DNA from: RUG369 sp050949645
GTDB lineage: Bacteria > Planctomycetota > Planctomycetia > Pirellulales > Thermoguttaceae
Reading direction: 5' to 3'
DNA: 64,000 nt
NCBI GenBank assembly: GCA_050949645.1
Contig: JBMNGC010000001.1
Coordinates: 1,736,001 to 1,800,000, forward strand
The notes under the pieces are model-generated. The model was not told the origin of the DNA, ran no database searches, and saw nothing but the letters and a program-made list of their open reading frames with translations. Shown here piece after piece: positions 17,931 to 26,561 of the stretch (the stretch's first letter is position 1; each line of letters starts with the position of its first letter). Both the position numbers and the translations under genes were made by a program.

Positions 17931-18986
17931 TCAACCGAGCTTGACGAGTTCGTGCGTCTTCGCAGACTTGTAGATAGCGCAGAACAACTCGACGCTCTTG
18001 CGGCCCTCGTACCCGTCGATCAGGGGTTTGCGTCCCGACTCGATTGCGTCGAGAACGTCTTTGAACTGCATCGCAGGCGACATGTTCCAAATCTCGGTCG
18101 GGTCTGGAAGTGCGTCGTCCTCATCGGTCGGGCGGTTCTCTATCGCTTCAAGAATTTCAGCGTCTTCCGGCGCAGAATTCGCAAATTCCCATTCTACAAT
18201 GTCATCGTCGTCGATTACGACGGAGGCATTGTCTTCTCCCTGGATCTTGAGTCGCATGAGAGGGGCGGAAGAGCTATGGTCCTTCATTCCCAGAAAACCG
18301 AGCACGCCGTTCTTGAAGCGCACCGCCACGACCACAGAGTCTTTCACTTCGATATTCTCGTCCGTGTCGATTCCGAGGAGCACGTTCAGTTCGGTGACGT
18401 CGCCCATGAACCAGAGGAACAGGTCGACGCAGTGAATCGTCTGGTTCATGAGTATGTCGCCATCGTCAACCTTCCACGTATCCCGCCATACGCTGCTGTC
18501 GTAGTATTGGTGCGTTCGTCTCCACTTCACCATGGCGGCCCCGTTAGTGAGCTCGCCAAAACGATTCGACTCGATCGCCTCCTTAATCTTACGATTCGAG
18601 TCGAGGAATCGATGCGGAAAAATCGTCGACAGCGTGACGCCCGACTTCTCGCATGCCTCGATGATCTCGTCGCAACGCTCCGTCGTCACCTCGAGCGGCC
18701 TCTCCACGATCACGTGCTTACCCGCTTCCGCGGCGGCGACGGCCGGTTCAAGGTGCGCGCCGCACGGAGTGCAAATCGTCACAATCTGAACCTCGGGGTC
18801 GGCGAGGAAATCATTCAGATCCGTGTAGGCCTTGCAGCCAAATTCCTGAGAAAATCTCTCCGCTGCAGCCGCAAGCTGGTCGTAGCACGCGACGAGCTCA
18901 GCGCCTATCTCGCGAATCGCGCGAGCGTGGACTTGAGAGATCATACCGCAACCGACGACGCCAAATTTCTTCACTTTCGTTTTCAT
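17931..18986 (-). CDS. Gfo/Idh/MocA-family oxidoreductase, copy A
   Basis: A 351-residue NAD(P)-dependent sugar-type dehydrogenase. The N-terminal Rossmann motif is GVVGCGMISQVHARAI; the C-terminal half is the family alpha/beta domain. Two hallmark sites differ from the canonical pattern: the EKP motif reads VERPLEVT (Lys to Arg), and the substrate-site GGG segment reads DDGDILMNQTIHCVD. Copy C keeps the canonical forms, so copy A may have altered or lost activity although its frame is open. Start chosen at ATG 18986, which has GAGGGAGAT upstream; a longer open frame reaches 19043. It has its own TTGCAT-17-TATAAT promoter and terminator. Substrate unknown. Confidence 0.88.
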   Translation of the reverse strand: MKTKVKKFGVVGCGMISQVHARAIREIGAELVACYDQLAAAAERFSQEFGCKAYTDLNDFLADPEVQIVTICTPCGAHLEPAVAAAEAGKHVIVERPLEVTTERCDEIIEACEKSGVTLSTIFPHRFLDSNRKIKEAIESNRFGELTNGAAMVKWRRTHQYYDSSVWRDTWKVDDGDILMNQTIHCVDLFLWFMGDVTELNVLLGIDTDENIEVKDSVVVAVRFKNGVLGFLGMKDHSSSAPLMRLKIQGEDNASVVIDDDDIVEWEFANSAPEDAEILEAIENRPTDEDDALPDPTEIWNMSPAMQFKDVLDAIESGRKPLIDGYEGRKSVELFCAIYKSAKTHELVKLG

Positions 18987-19060
18987 TTCTGGATCTCCCT
19001 CTCTAGGCTTGTCCAAATATGCGCGCTGAACTCTATTCGCCAAACACGCTTAGTCGCGGG

Positions 19061-19089
19061 ATTATATCACTGTGAACCGAAAAATGCAA
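19061..19089 (-). promoter_or_regulatory. Promoter of oxidoreductase copy A
   Basis: Minus strand: TTGCAT (19089-19084), 17 bp, TATAAT (19066-19061). Conserved in copy B and, slightly changed, in copy C. Confidence 0.75.
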
Positions 19090-19184
19090 GCAACGTATCT
19101 CTTTTATTGACGCCTGTTGCGTCCGACAATCCCGAGAACGCAACAGACGTAAAAATAGGACGACTGTCAAAACTCCTCTAATGA

Positions 19185-19410
19185 GTTACCCGCGAGCGCC
19201 AGCGTCTGTTCCGCGTCGAGCGCCGTGCGCAGCCGCTCGCGCCAATCGAGGCGACCAAGGTAATATTACGGCGTCGAGTTTGAAAATCGCGCGACGTCGA
19301 CCATGATGGGGCGCCTTTGACGACAAGGAGCTTACGAGCCTCTGATTTAACGCGCGAAACAAGCTTTGGCTCGGGCAACGTCGCCATTTCCGGCGCGCGT
19401 GCGCCCCGAC
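19185..19410 (-). pseudogene. hemG 3' fragment, remnant 1
   Basis: Minus strand matches hemG residues about 381-455: GARAPEMATLPEPKL against GARAPEMVSLPESKL, then, after a frameshift, MVDVARFSNSTP, an in-frame stop, YYLGRLDWRERLR and LALAGN. It lacks the first 380 codons and the last 23, and is therefore dead. Nearly identical to remnant 2, so both descend from one deleted copy that was then duplicated. Confidence 0.9.
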
Positions 19411-19421
19411 ATGGAAAGAAT

Positions 19422-19457
19422 AAAAAACGCCCGAACCTCCCGGGGAAGGTTCGGACG
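19422..19457 (-). terminator. Terminator of oxidoreductase copy B
   Basis: Same stem as at 17781-17816 (CGTCCGAACCT / AGGTTCGGGCG) followed by six T on the minus strand. Confidence 0.88.
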
Positions 19458-19599
19458 TCGCATAACATGACGGTATCAGGAGCTTTGAACTCGTCTCAAA
19501 AAACCGCGGCGTTCTCGCGGCGCCGGCGCGTTGAGCGCTCATACGGAGGACGTCGGCGTCGCGATCATGGTCGCGACGCCTTCACTTGCGCGGCGTTCG

Positions 19600-20657
19600 T
19601 CAACCGAGCTTGACGATACCGTGCGTCTTCACAGACTCGTAGATAGCGCAGAACAACTCGACGCTCTTGCGGCCCTCGTACCCGTCGATCAAGGGTTTGC
19701 GCCCCGTCTCGATTGCGTCGAGAACGTCTTTGAACTGCATTGCAGGCGACACTTTCCAAATCTCGGTCGGGTCTGGAAGGACGTCGTACTCCTCCGGGCG
19801 GTTCTCTATCGCTTCAAGAATTTCAGCGTCTTCCGGCGCAGAATTCGTAAATTCCCATTCCGCAATTTCATCGTCTTCGATCACGACGGAGCCATTGTCT
19901 CCCTTGATCTCGGCTCGCATGAGAGGGGAGGGAGTGGTCTGGACCGTCGGCGCCAGAAACCCGACCACGCCGTTCTCGAAGATCACCACAACGATCGCAG
20001 AGTCTTCCACTTCGATATTCTCGTTATTCTCGTTCGCGACGATTCCACTGAGCACGTTCACTTCGGTGACGTCGCCCATGAACCAGAGGAGCAGGTCGAC
20101 GCTGTGAATCGTCTGGTTCATGAGTATGTCGCCATCGTCAACCTTCCACGTATCCCGCCATACGCTGCTGTCGTAGTATTCTTGCGTTCGCCTCCACTCC
20201 ACCATGGCAGAGAAGGAAGCGAGCTCGCCAAAACGATTCGACTCGATCGTCTCCTTAATCTTGCGATTCGAGTCGAGGAATCGATGCGGAAAAATCGTCG
20301 ACAGCGTGACGCCCGACTTCTCGCATGCCTCGATGATCTCGTCGCAACGCTCCGTCGTCACCTCAAGCGGCTTCTCCACGATCACGTGCTTACCCGCTTC
20401 CGCGGCGGCGACGGCCGGTTCAAGGTGCGCGCCGCACGGAGTGCAAATCGTCACGATCTGAACCTCGGGTCGGCGAGGAAATCCTTCAGATCCGCGTAGG
20501 CCTTGCAGCCAAATTCCTGAGAAAATCTCTCCGCTGCAGGCGCAAGCTGGTCGTAGCACGCGACGAGCTCAGCGCCTATCTCGCGAATCGCGCGAGCGTG
20601 GACTTGAGAGATCATACCGCAACCGATGACGCCAAATTTCTTCACTTTCGTTTCCAT
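19600..20657 (-). pseudogene. Gfo/Idh/MocA-family oxidoreductase, copy B, frameshifted
   Basis: Close relative of copy A, broken by loss of one C in a four-C run (copy A GACCCCGAGG, copy B GACCCGAGG, near 20470). The first 62 codons are in one frame and the rest in another; total length 1058 bp equals 353 codons minus one base. Rossmann motif (GVIGCGMISQVH) and EKPLEVT are present, but the GGG segment reads DDGDILMNQTIHSVD as in copy A. Promoter and terminator are intact. Either a recent pseudogene or a base-calling error in a homopolymer. Confidence 0.85.
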
Positions 20658-20731
20658 TTCAGGATCTCCCTCTCTAGGCTTGTCCAAATATGCGCGCTGA
20701 ACTCCATTCGCCAAACACGCTTAGTCGCGGG

Positions 20732-20760
20732 ATTATATCACTGTGAACCGAAAAATGCAA
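20732..20760 (-). promoter_or_regulatory. Promoter of oxidoreductase copy B
   Basis: Minus strand: TTGCAT (20760-20755), 17 bp, TATAAT (20737-20732), identical to copy A. Confidence 0.75.
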
Positions 20761-20855
20761 GCAACGTATCTTTTTTATTGACGCCTGTTGCGTCCGACAA
20801 TCCCGAGAACGCAACAGACGTAAAAATAGGACGACTGTCAAAACTCCTCTAATGA

Positions 20856-21080
20856 GTTACCCGCGAGCGCCAGCGTCTGTTCCGCGTCGAGCGCCGTGCG
20901 CAGCCGCTCGCGCCAATCGAGGCGACCAAGGTAATATTACGGCGTCGAGTTTAAAAATCGCGCGACGTCGACCATGACGGGGCGCCTTTGCGCCGAAGAG
21001 CTTGCGAACCTCTGATTTGATGCGCGAAACAAGCTCTGGCTCAGGCAACGTCGCCATTTCCGGCGCGCGTGCGCCCCGAC
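20856..21080 (-). pseudogene. hemG 3' fragment, remnant 2
   Basis: Near-identical twin of remnant 1, again joined to the terminator region at GTCGG and ending at the AGN codons. It differs by a few substitutions and a short deletion (KSEVRKLFGAKAP against KSEARKLLVVKGAP). Not translatable as a hemG product. Confidence 0.9.
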
Positions 21081-21091
21081 GTAGAAAGAAT

Positions 21092-21127
21092 AAAAAACGC
21101 CCGAACCTCCCGAGAAAGGTTCGGACG
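21092..21127 (-). terminator. Terminator of oxidoreductase copy C
   Basis: Stem CGTCCGAACCT / AGGTTCGGGCG followed by six T on the minus strand, third occurrence of this terminator. Confidence 0.88.
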
Positions 21128-21220
21128 TCGCATAACATGACGGTATCAGGAGCTTTGAACTCGTCTCAAAAAACCGCGGCGTTCTCGCGGCAATTGGCGC
21201 GTTGAATTGCGAAGCGCTCG

Positions 21221-22267
21221 TCAACCGAGCTTGACGACTTTACCCGTCTTCGCGGACTCGTAGACGGCGCAGATCGCCTCGACGCTCTTGCGACCCTCAT
21301 ATCCGTCGATCAGGGGTTTGCGCCCCTCCTCGATGGCGTCGAGGACGTCCTGGAACTGCGTTGCATGCGCCTTATGACCGATCGCGGCCGGATCAGCGGC
21401 GCCGCCGCCTGTCTCGGTCTGGCGACTCGCCATCGCTTCGCGAATTTTAGCGTCTTCCGGCGCCGATTCCGCAAAATCCCATTTCACAACGTCTTCTTCT
21501 TCGATCACGACGGAACCTTTGTTGCCCGAGATCTCGATTCGCTTGAGATAACCGGGAAACGCGGCGGTCGTCGCTTCGAGGACCCCGAGCGCGCCATTCT
21601 TGAAGCGCAACGCGGCGATCGCGACGTCTTCGACCTCGATATTCTCGTGCGCGACGAGTCCGGTGAGCGCGGTCACTTCAGCGACGTCGCCCATAAGCCA
21701 CAGGAGCAGGTCGACGCTGTGAATCGCTTGGTTCATGAGCGCGCCGCCCCCGTCAAGCTTCCACGTGCCGCGCCAGACCCCGCTGTCGTAGTACTCTTGC
21801 GTTCGATACCACTTCACGATAGCGTCGCCGAGAGTAAGCTTGCCAAAACGCTCCGACTCGATCGCATGCTTGAGCTTGAGGCTCGAGTCGTGGAAGCGAC
21901 TCGGGAAAATCGTCGAAAGCGTCACGCCCGCCTTCTCGCATGCATTGATAATCTCGTCGCAACGCTCCGTCGTCACCTCAAGCGGCTTCTCCACGATCAC
22001 GTGCTTACCCGCTTCCGCGGCGGCGACGGCGGGTTCAAGGTGAGCGCCGCTCGGGGCGCAAATCGTCACGATCTGAACCTCAGGATCAGCGAGAAAATCT
22101 TTGAGATCGGCGTAAGCCTTGCAGCCAAATTCCTGAGAAAATCTCTCCGCTGCAATCGCGAGCTGGTCGTAGCACGCGACGAGCTCCGCGCCTATCTCGC
22201 GGATCGCGCGCGCGTGGAATCGAGAGATCATACCGCAACCGATGACGCCAAACTTTTTCACTTTCAT
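21221..22267 (-). CDS. Gfo/Idh/MocA-family oxidoreductase, copy C (most canonical)
   Basis: A 348-residue NAD(P)-dependent oxidoreductase and the most diverged of the three copies. It keeps the full family pattern: Rossmann GVIGCGMISRFHARAI, VEKPLEVT, and the substrate-site segment DGGGALMNQAIHSVDLLLW, with histidine and aspartate in the expected places. This suggests that C is the ancestral, working gene and that A and B drifted after duplication. Start at ATG 22267 behind GAGGGG. Upstream sequence is shared with A and B as far as about 22475, where the duplicated unit ends and unique sequence begins. Confidence 0.9.
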   Translation of the reverse strand: MKVKKFGVIGCGMISRFHARAIREIGAELVACYDQLAIAAERFSQEFGCKAYADLKDFLADPEVQIVTICAPSGAHLEPAVAAAEAGKHVIVEKPLEVTTERCDEIINACEKAGVTLSTIFPSRFHDSSLKLKHAIESERFGKLTLGDAIVKWYRTQEYYDSGVWRGTWKLDGGGALMNQAIHSVDLLLWLMGDVAEVTALTGLVAHENIEVEDVAIAALRFKNGALGVLEATTAAFPGYLKRIEISGNKGSVVIEEEDVVKWDFAESAPEDAKIREAMASRQTETGGGAADPAAIGHKAHATQFQDVLDAIEEGRKPLIDGYEGRKSVEAICAVYESAKTGKVVKLG

Positions 22268-22344
22268 TTTCAGGAATTCCCCTCTCTCGGCTTGTCCAAA
22301 TATGCGCGCTGAACTCCGCTTGCCAGACGCGCTCAACTGCTGAG

Positions 22345-22372
22345 ATTGTATCCCTATAAGCCGAAAATGCAA
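22345..22372 (-). promoter_or_regulatory. Promoter of oxidoreductase copy C
   Basis: Minus strand: TTGCAT (22372-22367), 16 bp, TACAAT (22350-22345). The rest of the 22268-22612 gap is duplicated-unit leader up to about 22475 and then AT-rich sequence with no gene seen. Confidence 0.65.
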
Positions 22373-22612
22373 GCGACGTATCTCTTCTCTTTGACGCCTC
22401 TTGCGTCTGATAATCTCGAGAGCGCTACAAAGGCAAAAAACAGCACGACCGTTAAAATTCCTCTAATGAGCAGCCCACAGCAAGTCGATAGATGGTTAGG
22501 ATAGTCTTCGAGCGTAATTGCGCGAACGCTTATCCATTTTAACATTTACGCTTTTATACGTGGAAAAACGGTCGATTTGAGCTTAACGCACCCTAGGGTA
22601 CGAGAAGTCGTC

Positions 22613-25600
22613 ATGATGAGAAAATCGAAGAAAAGAACGCTCGACAGAATGAAGTTCTTTCATTCTGCAACGATCTGTTGCGCGCTCGGGTTCTGCAGCG
22701 TCGTTGCTGCCGCGGACGGAATCGCGTCAGGAAGCGTGGAGAGCGGAGCGAGCGAACGTAGAATCGAAGCGATTCCGGAATCGCCGACGCGTCAGAGTCT
22801 CGCGGATATCCTTGGATTTGATCCGGTTACGGCGGGTTCGTCGGATAATACTTCGTCGACGACGGCCGAAAAAAAGGAGCTCGTCAATTCGGAACACACG
22901 ACCGCTAAGGCGGAAGACGCGCTGGAACGCTATGAAGCGGCGCTCCTCGCGGACCGTCGGATCGCTTACGGAGTCCCGCGAAATATCGACGCGCCACGAG
23001 ACGAACGTCAACTTTATCCGTCTGACGAATACGAGATCAAAGCGAATAATGGCGTCGATGCGGCGGTCAAAGAGAGCCCCATTGCGAGCGCGACAAATCA
23101 GACCGCAAACATTTCCGACGCCACGAACGTTACGGTTCCGATCGACGAGTCGACGGAGCACGGTCCCGCGAAGATCACGCGTCAATATGGCGCTCAGACG
23201 GCAAACGTCCCCTTCTCGACGCCGACAAGTTTTCAACCCCAACAGTTTTCTTCAAGCGCGTACGGCGGCGGCGCGGAACGTCGCGTTGAACCCCAAGGCG
23301 CGACGCTCGAACTCGACGACGTCGAACAATTCTCGCACGAGACCGAGACGCGCGTCCGCGACGAGGAAGACGCCGCGCTCGAAGAGGGCGCCTTTGAAGC
23401 CCCGCCCGAAGAAATCGACGATTCCGTCGCAACGCTGCTCGACGAATGTTACGCGGCGATCGACCCGTATACTTCCCTCTTTATCTATTATGAACCGACC
23501 TACGAATGGACCGAGTCGATCCTGGAGTACGTCGATTCCATCCTCAAATCTATAGAGGAGTCCCCTGAGCAGACGCGCGCGCTCATCGCAGAGCTCAAAC
23601 GCAAGACGCAAGAGGCGGACGCCATCAAAAAGAAGCTCGAGGCAGCGGATAAAGCGGCGCGCGTCTCCCGCGACCCGTGGAACGGAGGCGAACAGCCGGA
23701 ACTCTGCGCGCGATATACCCTTGAAGAGCGCCTGGCGCTCGTCGACACGTTTAAAAACGCGCTCGAACGTCGGGTATTCCTTTGGAACCACGCCGCCGAT
23801 TACTTCGCGGCGCGCAATCGAAGAGCATTGCTGGAACCCCAAGACGTCTCGCGACAGGATATGGCGGTGTTGCTCCAGTCGACGATAAGCGTGAGAGAGT
23901 TCTTCGGCGATACGCCCAACGGTCGGAGCTGGCGCGCAAGTTTCGACGTCGACGCGCTCATCGCGGAACTCGAACAGGCTCTCGCGCTGCCCCCGGAAGA
24001 CCCGGCGGTCGTCGCCGCGCGCGCCGTAAGAAAAACTCCAAACTCTGTCGGCTATCTGGGAAAACTCGCCCACGCAACGCAAGCGGCCCCGTACCTCGAC
24101 AAGATGCTCGAGGAAGAGATCGCGCCTAAAACAGAGCTCGAACGCGAGCGCGCGAGGCGCGTCCAGTTCCTCCAAGACCGCATCAACGCCGTCGCGTATA
24201 AACTTGAGAAAACGCCGATGACGACGGCCCAGCGTCAGGTTTTCCAGCGTCCGGCGACAGCCGCGTGGTCGCAGCTCATCACGAGCGCGGCGGGCGACCA
24301 GATGAACGGCATGCCGCTCCTCGTCGCCTTTGAAAGGTACGAACGAATCGGCGGCGGCGATTCCGGACGCGCGCTCCAGCAGCTTGCGCTGAGAATGACG
24401 ACCTCGCAATCGGAAGTTTGCCGTCTTTACGGACGCGCGATCGACGTCCTTTATGACAATCCGAACGTCAAAGCGTACGTCTCCGAAGCGCTGATTAATA
24501 GATTGCTGCCCATTCGCGACCCCGAATTTGAGGTCGTCCAGGAAACCGTGCTCAATAATCCCGTCGTTGGGCGACGACGCGTCGACACTCTCGTCTCAAT
24601 CAAGCTCGTCCCCCACCCTGAACGACTCCTCATGTCGCTCGCGATCAACGGACGAATGCACGCGAATACGAGCAGCGCCGTCATGAGCGCGAGGCTCCAT
24701 AACGAGAGTTACGCAAACTACGTCGGGAGTAAAACGCTTGAATGGCGCGATACGGGGATAGCCTACTCCCCCGCGGTCGTCAACGCGAGCTCGGCGGCGC
24801 GCCTCAACGCGATCGAGACGAACGTTGATTTCGTGCCAATCGTCGGCGATCTCGCGCGCGGGATTACGCGAAGTCAATATGAATCGCGTCAACACGCGAT
24901 CGAGGCGGAGACGCGCGCAAAAGTCATTAACCAAGCTCAACAGCAATTCGACGCGGAAGCGAACGAACGCCTCGACGCGGTCAACGCGAAGATGCGCGCG
25001 GGCTTCTTCCAAAATCTGTCCAACTTGGGTCTCGCGCTAAGAACGCAACGTTCGCGCACGACCGACGATTGGCTCCTCGCTTCGTTGCGGTTCGGCTCCG
25101 ATTACTCCCTTGGGTGTCAGACGACCGAGCCGCCGACCCTCGAGGGCGCCTTTGCCGACATAAAAGTTCACGAATCGTCGGTGAACTCGTTCCTCACCCA
25201 GCTCGACCTTGCCGGGCGTACCTTCACGCCGGATGAGGCGCGCGATTTCATCGCCGATCGCCTCAACAAACCGAAGATAAAAGAGATCGAAATCGAAGAA
25301 TCGGAGCTCAGCTTTACTTTCACGGACGCGGATCCGGTGACGGTCAGGTTCTTCGAAGACCGCATTTGCCTGACATTGAGACTGGCAAACCTCACGCTCG
25401 GACAAAAGTCGTGGGACGACGTCGAGACGGAAATTATGTACCGACCGACTCAGACCCCCGACGGCAAGTTCACCTTCATGCGCGACGGAGTCATCGCGCT
25501 TTACGGACCGGCAAGCGTCATGGAACAGATTCCCATACGAACGGTCTTCTCGAAAATATTCCCAGCGCAAAAAGCGGTCGATATCAACGCCAACACCATG

Positions 25601-25723
25601 AGCAAAGACGAACGATTCGCAGGCCTTGCGTTCGGACTATGCCGCGTCTCGAGAGGCTGGTTCGCGATCTCCGTCATCAGGGATCCGCGATTTAGGCTAG
25701 AGCTTGACAAAACATATCTGTAA
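22613..25723 (+). CDS. Large exported protein of unknown function
   Basis: About 1036 residues. The N-terminus (basic residues, then the hydrophobic stretch ATICCALGFCSVVAAADG) looks like a signal peptide. Residues about 30-280 are low-complexity and polar, probably disordered. A helical, partly coiled-coil segment with LIAELKRKTQEADAIKKKLE lies near 340-365, and the remainder is a mixed, well-composed domain (about 370-1036) with no motif I recognise. The start is uncertain: two adjacent ATGs at 22613 and 22616 are the best, with a weak GAAG upstream; an ATG further in (22649, MKFFHS) would still give a signal peptide. Followed by a strong terminator, so it is a single-gene unit. No function is proposed. 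Confidence 0.8.
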   Translation: MMRKSKKRTLDRMKFFHSATICCALGFCSVVAAADGIASGSVESGASERRIEAIPESPTRQSLADILGFDPVTAGSSDNTSSTTAEKKELVNSEHTTAKAEDALERYEAALLADRRIAYGVPRNIDAPRDERQLYPSDEYEIKANNGVDAAVKESPIASATNQTANISDATNVTVPIDESTEHGPAKITRQYGAQTANVPFSTPTSFQPQQFSSSAYGGGAERRVEPQGATLELDDVEQFSHETETRVRDEEDAALEEGAFEAPPEEIDDSVATLLDECYAAIDPYTSLFIYYEPTYEWTESILEYVDSILKSIEESPEQTRALIAELKRKTQEADAIKKKLEAADKAARVSRDPWNGGEQPELCARYTLEERLALVDTFKNALERRVFLWNHAADYFAARNRRALLEPQDVSRQDMAVLLQSTISVREFFGDTPNGRSWRASFDVDALIAELEQALALPPEDPAVVAARAVRKTPNSVGYLGKLAHATQAAPYLDKMLEEEIAPKTELERERARRVQFLQDRINAVAYKLEKTPMTTAQRQVFQRPATAAWSQLITSAAGDQMNGMPLLVAFERYERIGGGDSGRALQQLALRMTTSQSEVCRLYGRAIDVLYDNPNVKAYVSEALINRLLPIRDPEFEVVQETVLNNPVVGRRRVDTLVSIKLVPHPERLLMSLAINGRMHANTSSAVMSARLHNESYANYVGSKTLEWRDTGIAYSPAVVNASSAARLNAIETNVDFVPIVGDLARGITRSQYESRQHAIEAETRAKVINQAQQQFDAEANERLDAVNAKMRAGFFQNLSNLGLALRTQRSRTTDDWLLASLRFGSDYSLGCQTTEPPTLEGAFADIKVHESSVNSFLTQLDLAGRTFTPDEARDFIADRLNKPKIKEIEIEESELSFTFTDADPVTVRFFEDRICLTLRLANLTLGQKSWDDVETEIMYRPTQTPDGKFTFMRDGVIALYGPASVMEQIPIRTVFSKIFPAQKAVDINANTMSKDERFAGLAFGLCRVSRGWFAISVIRDPRFRLELDKTYL

Positions 25724-25792
25724 TTCTGCAGGCGACGATCAGACGGCGCTGCAAACGTGGCGTCTCTGTAAGTTTCTGTGAGATTCGTGCAT

Positions 25793-25830
25793 AATCGCGT
25801 CAAATGATAAATTTGGCGCGATTTTTCTTT
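25793..25830 (+). terminator. Terminator of the 22613-25723 gene
   Basis: Stem AATCGCGTCAAAT / ATTTGGCGCGATT (one G-T pair), 5-nt loop, then TTTCTTT. Confidence 0.85.
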
Positions 25831-25847
25831 ACCTCGCCACGTTGACA

Positions 25848-25874
25848 TTGACGCCAAGAATGAAAATTTATAAT
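25848..25874 (+). promoter_or_regulatory. Promoter for ICMT-like gene
   Basis: TTGACG (25848-25853), 15-bp spacer, TATAAT (25869-25874). A second TTGACA begins 6 bp earlier. Confidence 0.5.
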
Positions 25875-25922
25875 GTCACGCGCAAGCGCTAAGACGCCAA
25901 TGATCTAACAAATGGGGAGACG

Positions 25923-26546
25923 ATGAAAATGTCCCGCAAAATGGTCGAATTATTGAGAATTCCGATCACCTGGCTCTTCGGACTGTGGATATTCGTGCTC
26001 ATACTCTTTGCTCGCCCGAGCCTGGAACACCTTTACTACGGCTGGCTTGAGGGAGTCATGATGGTCGTCGCATGTTGCGCGGCGGCGACTGGCGTCGTCG
26101 GACGACTGTGGGCGTCGGTCTACGTCGAAGGGTATAAGAACGCGGAGCTCATCGAGGTCGGGCCTTATTCCTTGTGCCGCAACCCGTTGTATTTCTTCAG
26201 CTTTATTGGGGCGGTTGGCGTCGGCTTCGCGACCGAGACGGTTACGATTCCTTTGGCGATTGCCGCGGCGTTCGGCGTTTACTACTATTTCGTCATCAAA
26301 GCGGAAGAAAAGAGACTATCGCAGCTCTTCGGGGCCAAATTTGAGGACTACAAAAAGCGCGTCCCCGCTTTCTTTCCGAGGCTCTTTAACAAAGTGGAGT
26401 CTCCTGAAAGCTGGAACGTCAATCCGCGCCTCTTCTTCCGACGTGGAGTCGACGCGGTTTGGTTCATCTTCTTCATCGGTTTTCTAGAACTGGTGGAAGC
26501 GCTCCATGAAGCCGGCGCGCTCCCCTATCTGTTCTCGCTCTATTGA
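25923..26546 (+). CDS. Isoprenylcysteine carboxyl methyltransferase-like membrane methyltransferase
   Basis: A 207-residue multi-pass membrane protein of the ICMT/PEMT-like family, which uses S-adenosylmethionine to methylate lipid-linked or small substrates. The signature runs from GPYSLCRNPLYFF (about 81-93) through YYYFVIKAEEKRLSQLFG to YKKRVPAFFPR, the conserved SAM-binding and catalytic block. Hydrophobic helices lie at about 15-30, 45-62, 95-120 and 180-200. The substrate of bacterial members is mostly unknown. The ATG at 25923 follows GGGGAGACG. Convergent with the nucleoside hydrolase gene, only 15 bp away. Confidence 0.85.
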   Translation: MKMSRKMVELLRIPITWLFGLWIFVLILFARPSLEHLYYGWLEGVMMVVACCAAATGVVGRLWASVYVEGYKNAELIEVGPYSLCRNPLYFFSFIGAVGVGFATETVTIPLAIAAAFGVYYYFVIKAEEKRLSQLFGAKFEDYKKRVPAFFPRLFNKVESPESWNVNPRLFFRRGVDAVWFIFFIGFLELVEALHEAGALPYLFSLY

Positions 26547-26561
26547 CGATGAAGCCGTCGA

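Larger units (their letters stand above)
17767..22475 (-). repeat. Tandem triplication: Gfo/Idh/MocA gene, terminator and hemG 3' fragment
   Basis: Three direct repeats on the minus strand, each with promoter, Gfo/Idh/MocA gene and terminator (C 22475-21081, B 20855-19411, A 19184-17767). After the terminators of C and B lies a fragment of hemG; after A lies the complete hemG. The fragments join the terminator region at a short GTCGG homology that is also present inside hemG, and end at the hemG codons for AGN, where they join the upstream region of the next copy (TCATTAGAGG). A and B are much closer to each other than to C. No transposase or terminal inverted repeats flank the array, so unequal recombination plus a deletion is the simplest origin. 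Confidence 0.88.

Noticed and set aside
19178..19468. 96-codon open frame that could be called a gene
   Set aside because: It starts in terminator sequence and matches hemG only in part, with a frameshift; it is a hemG fragment.
17767..22475. Mobile element as the cause of the triplication
   Set aside because: No transposase, integrase or flanking inverted repeats; junctions show short homology instead.
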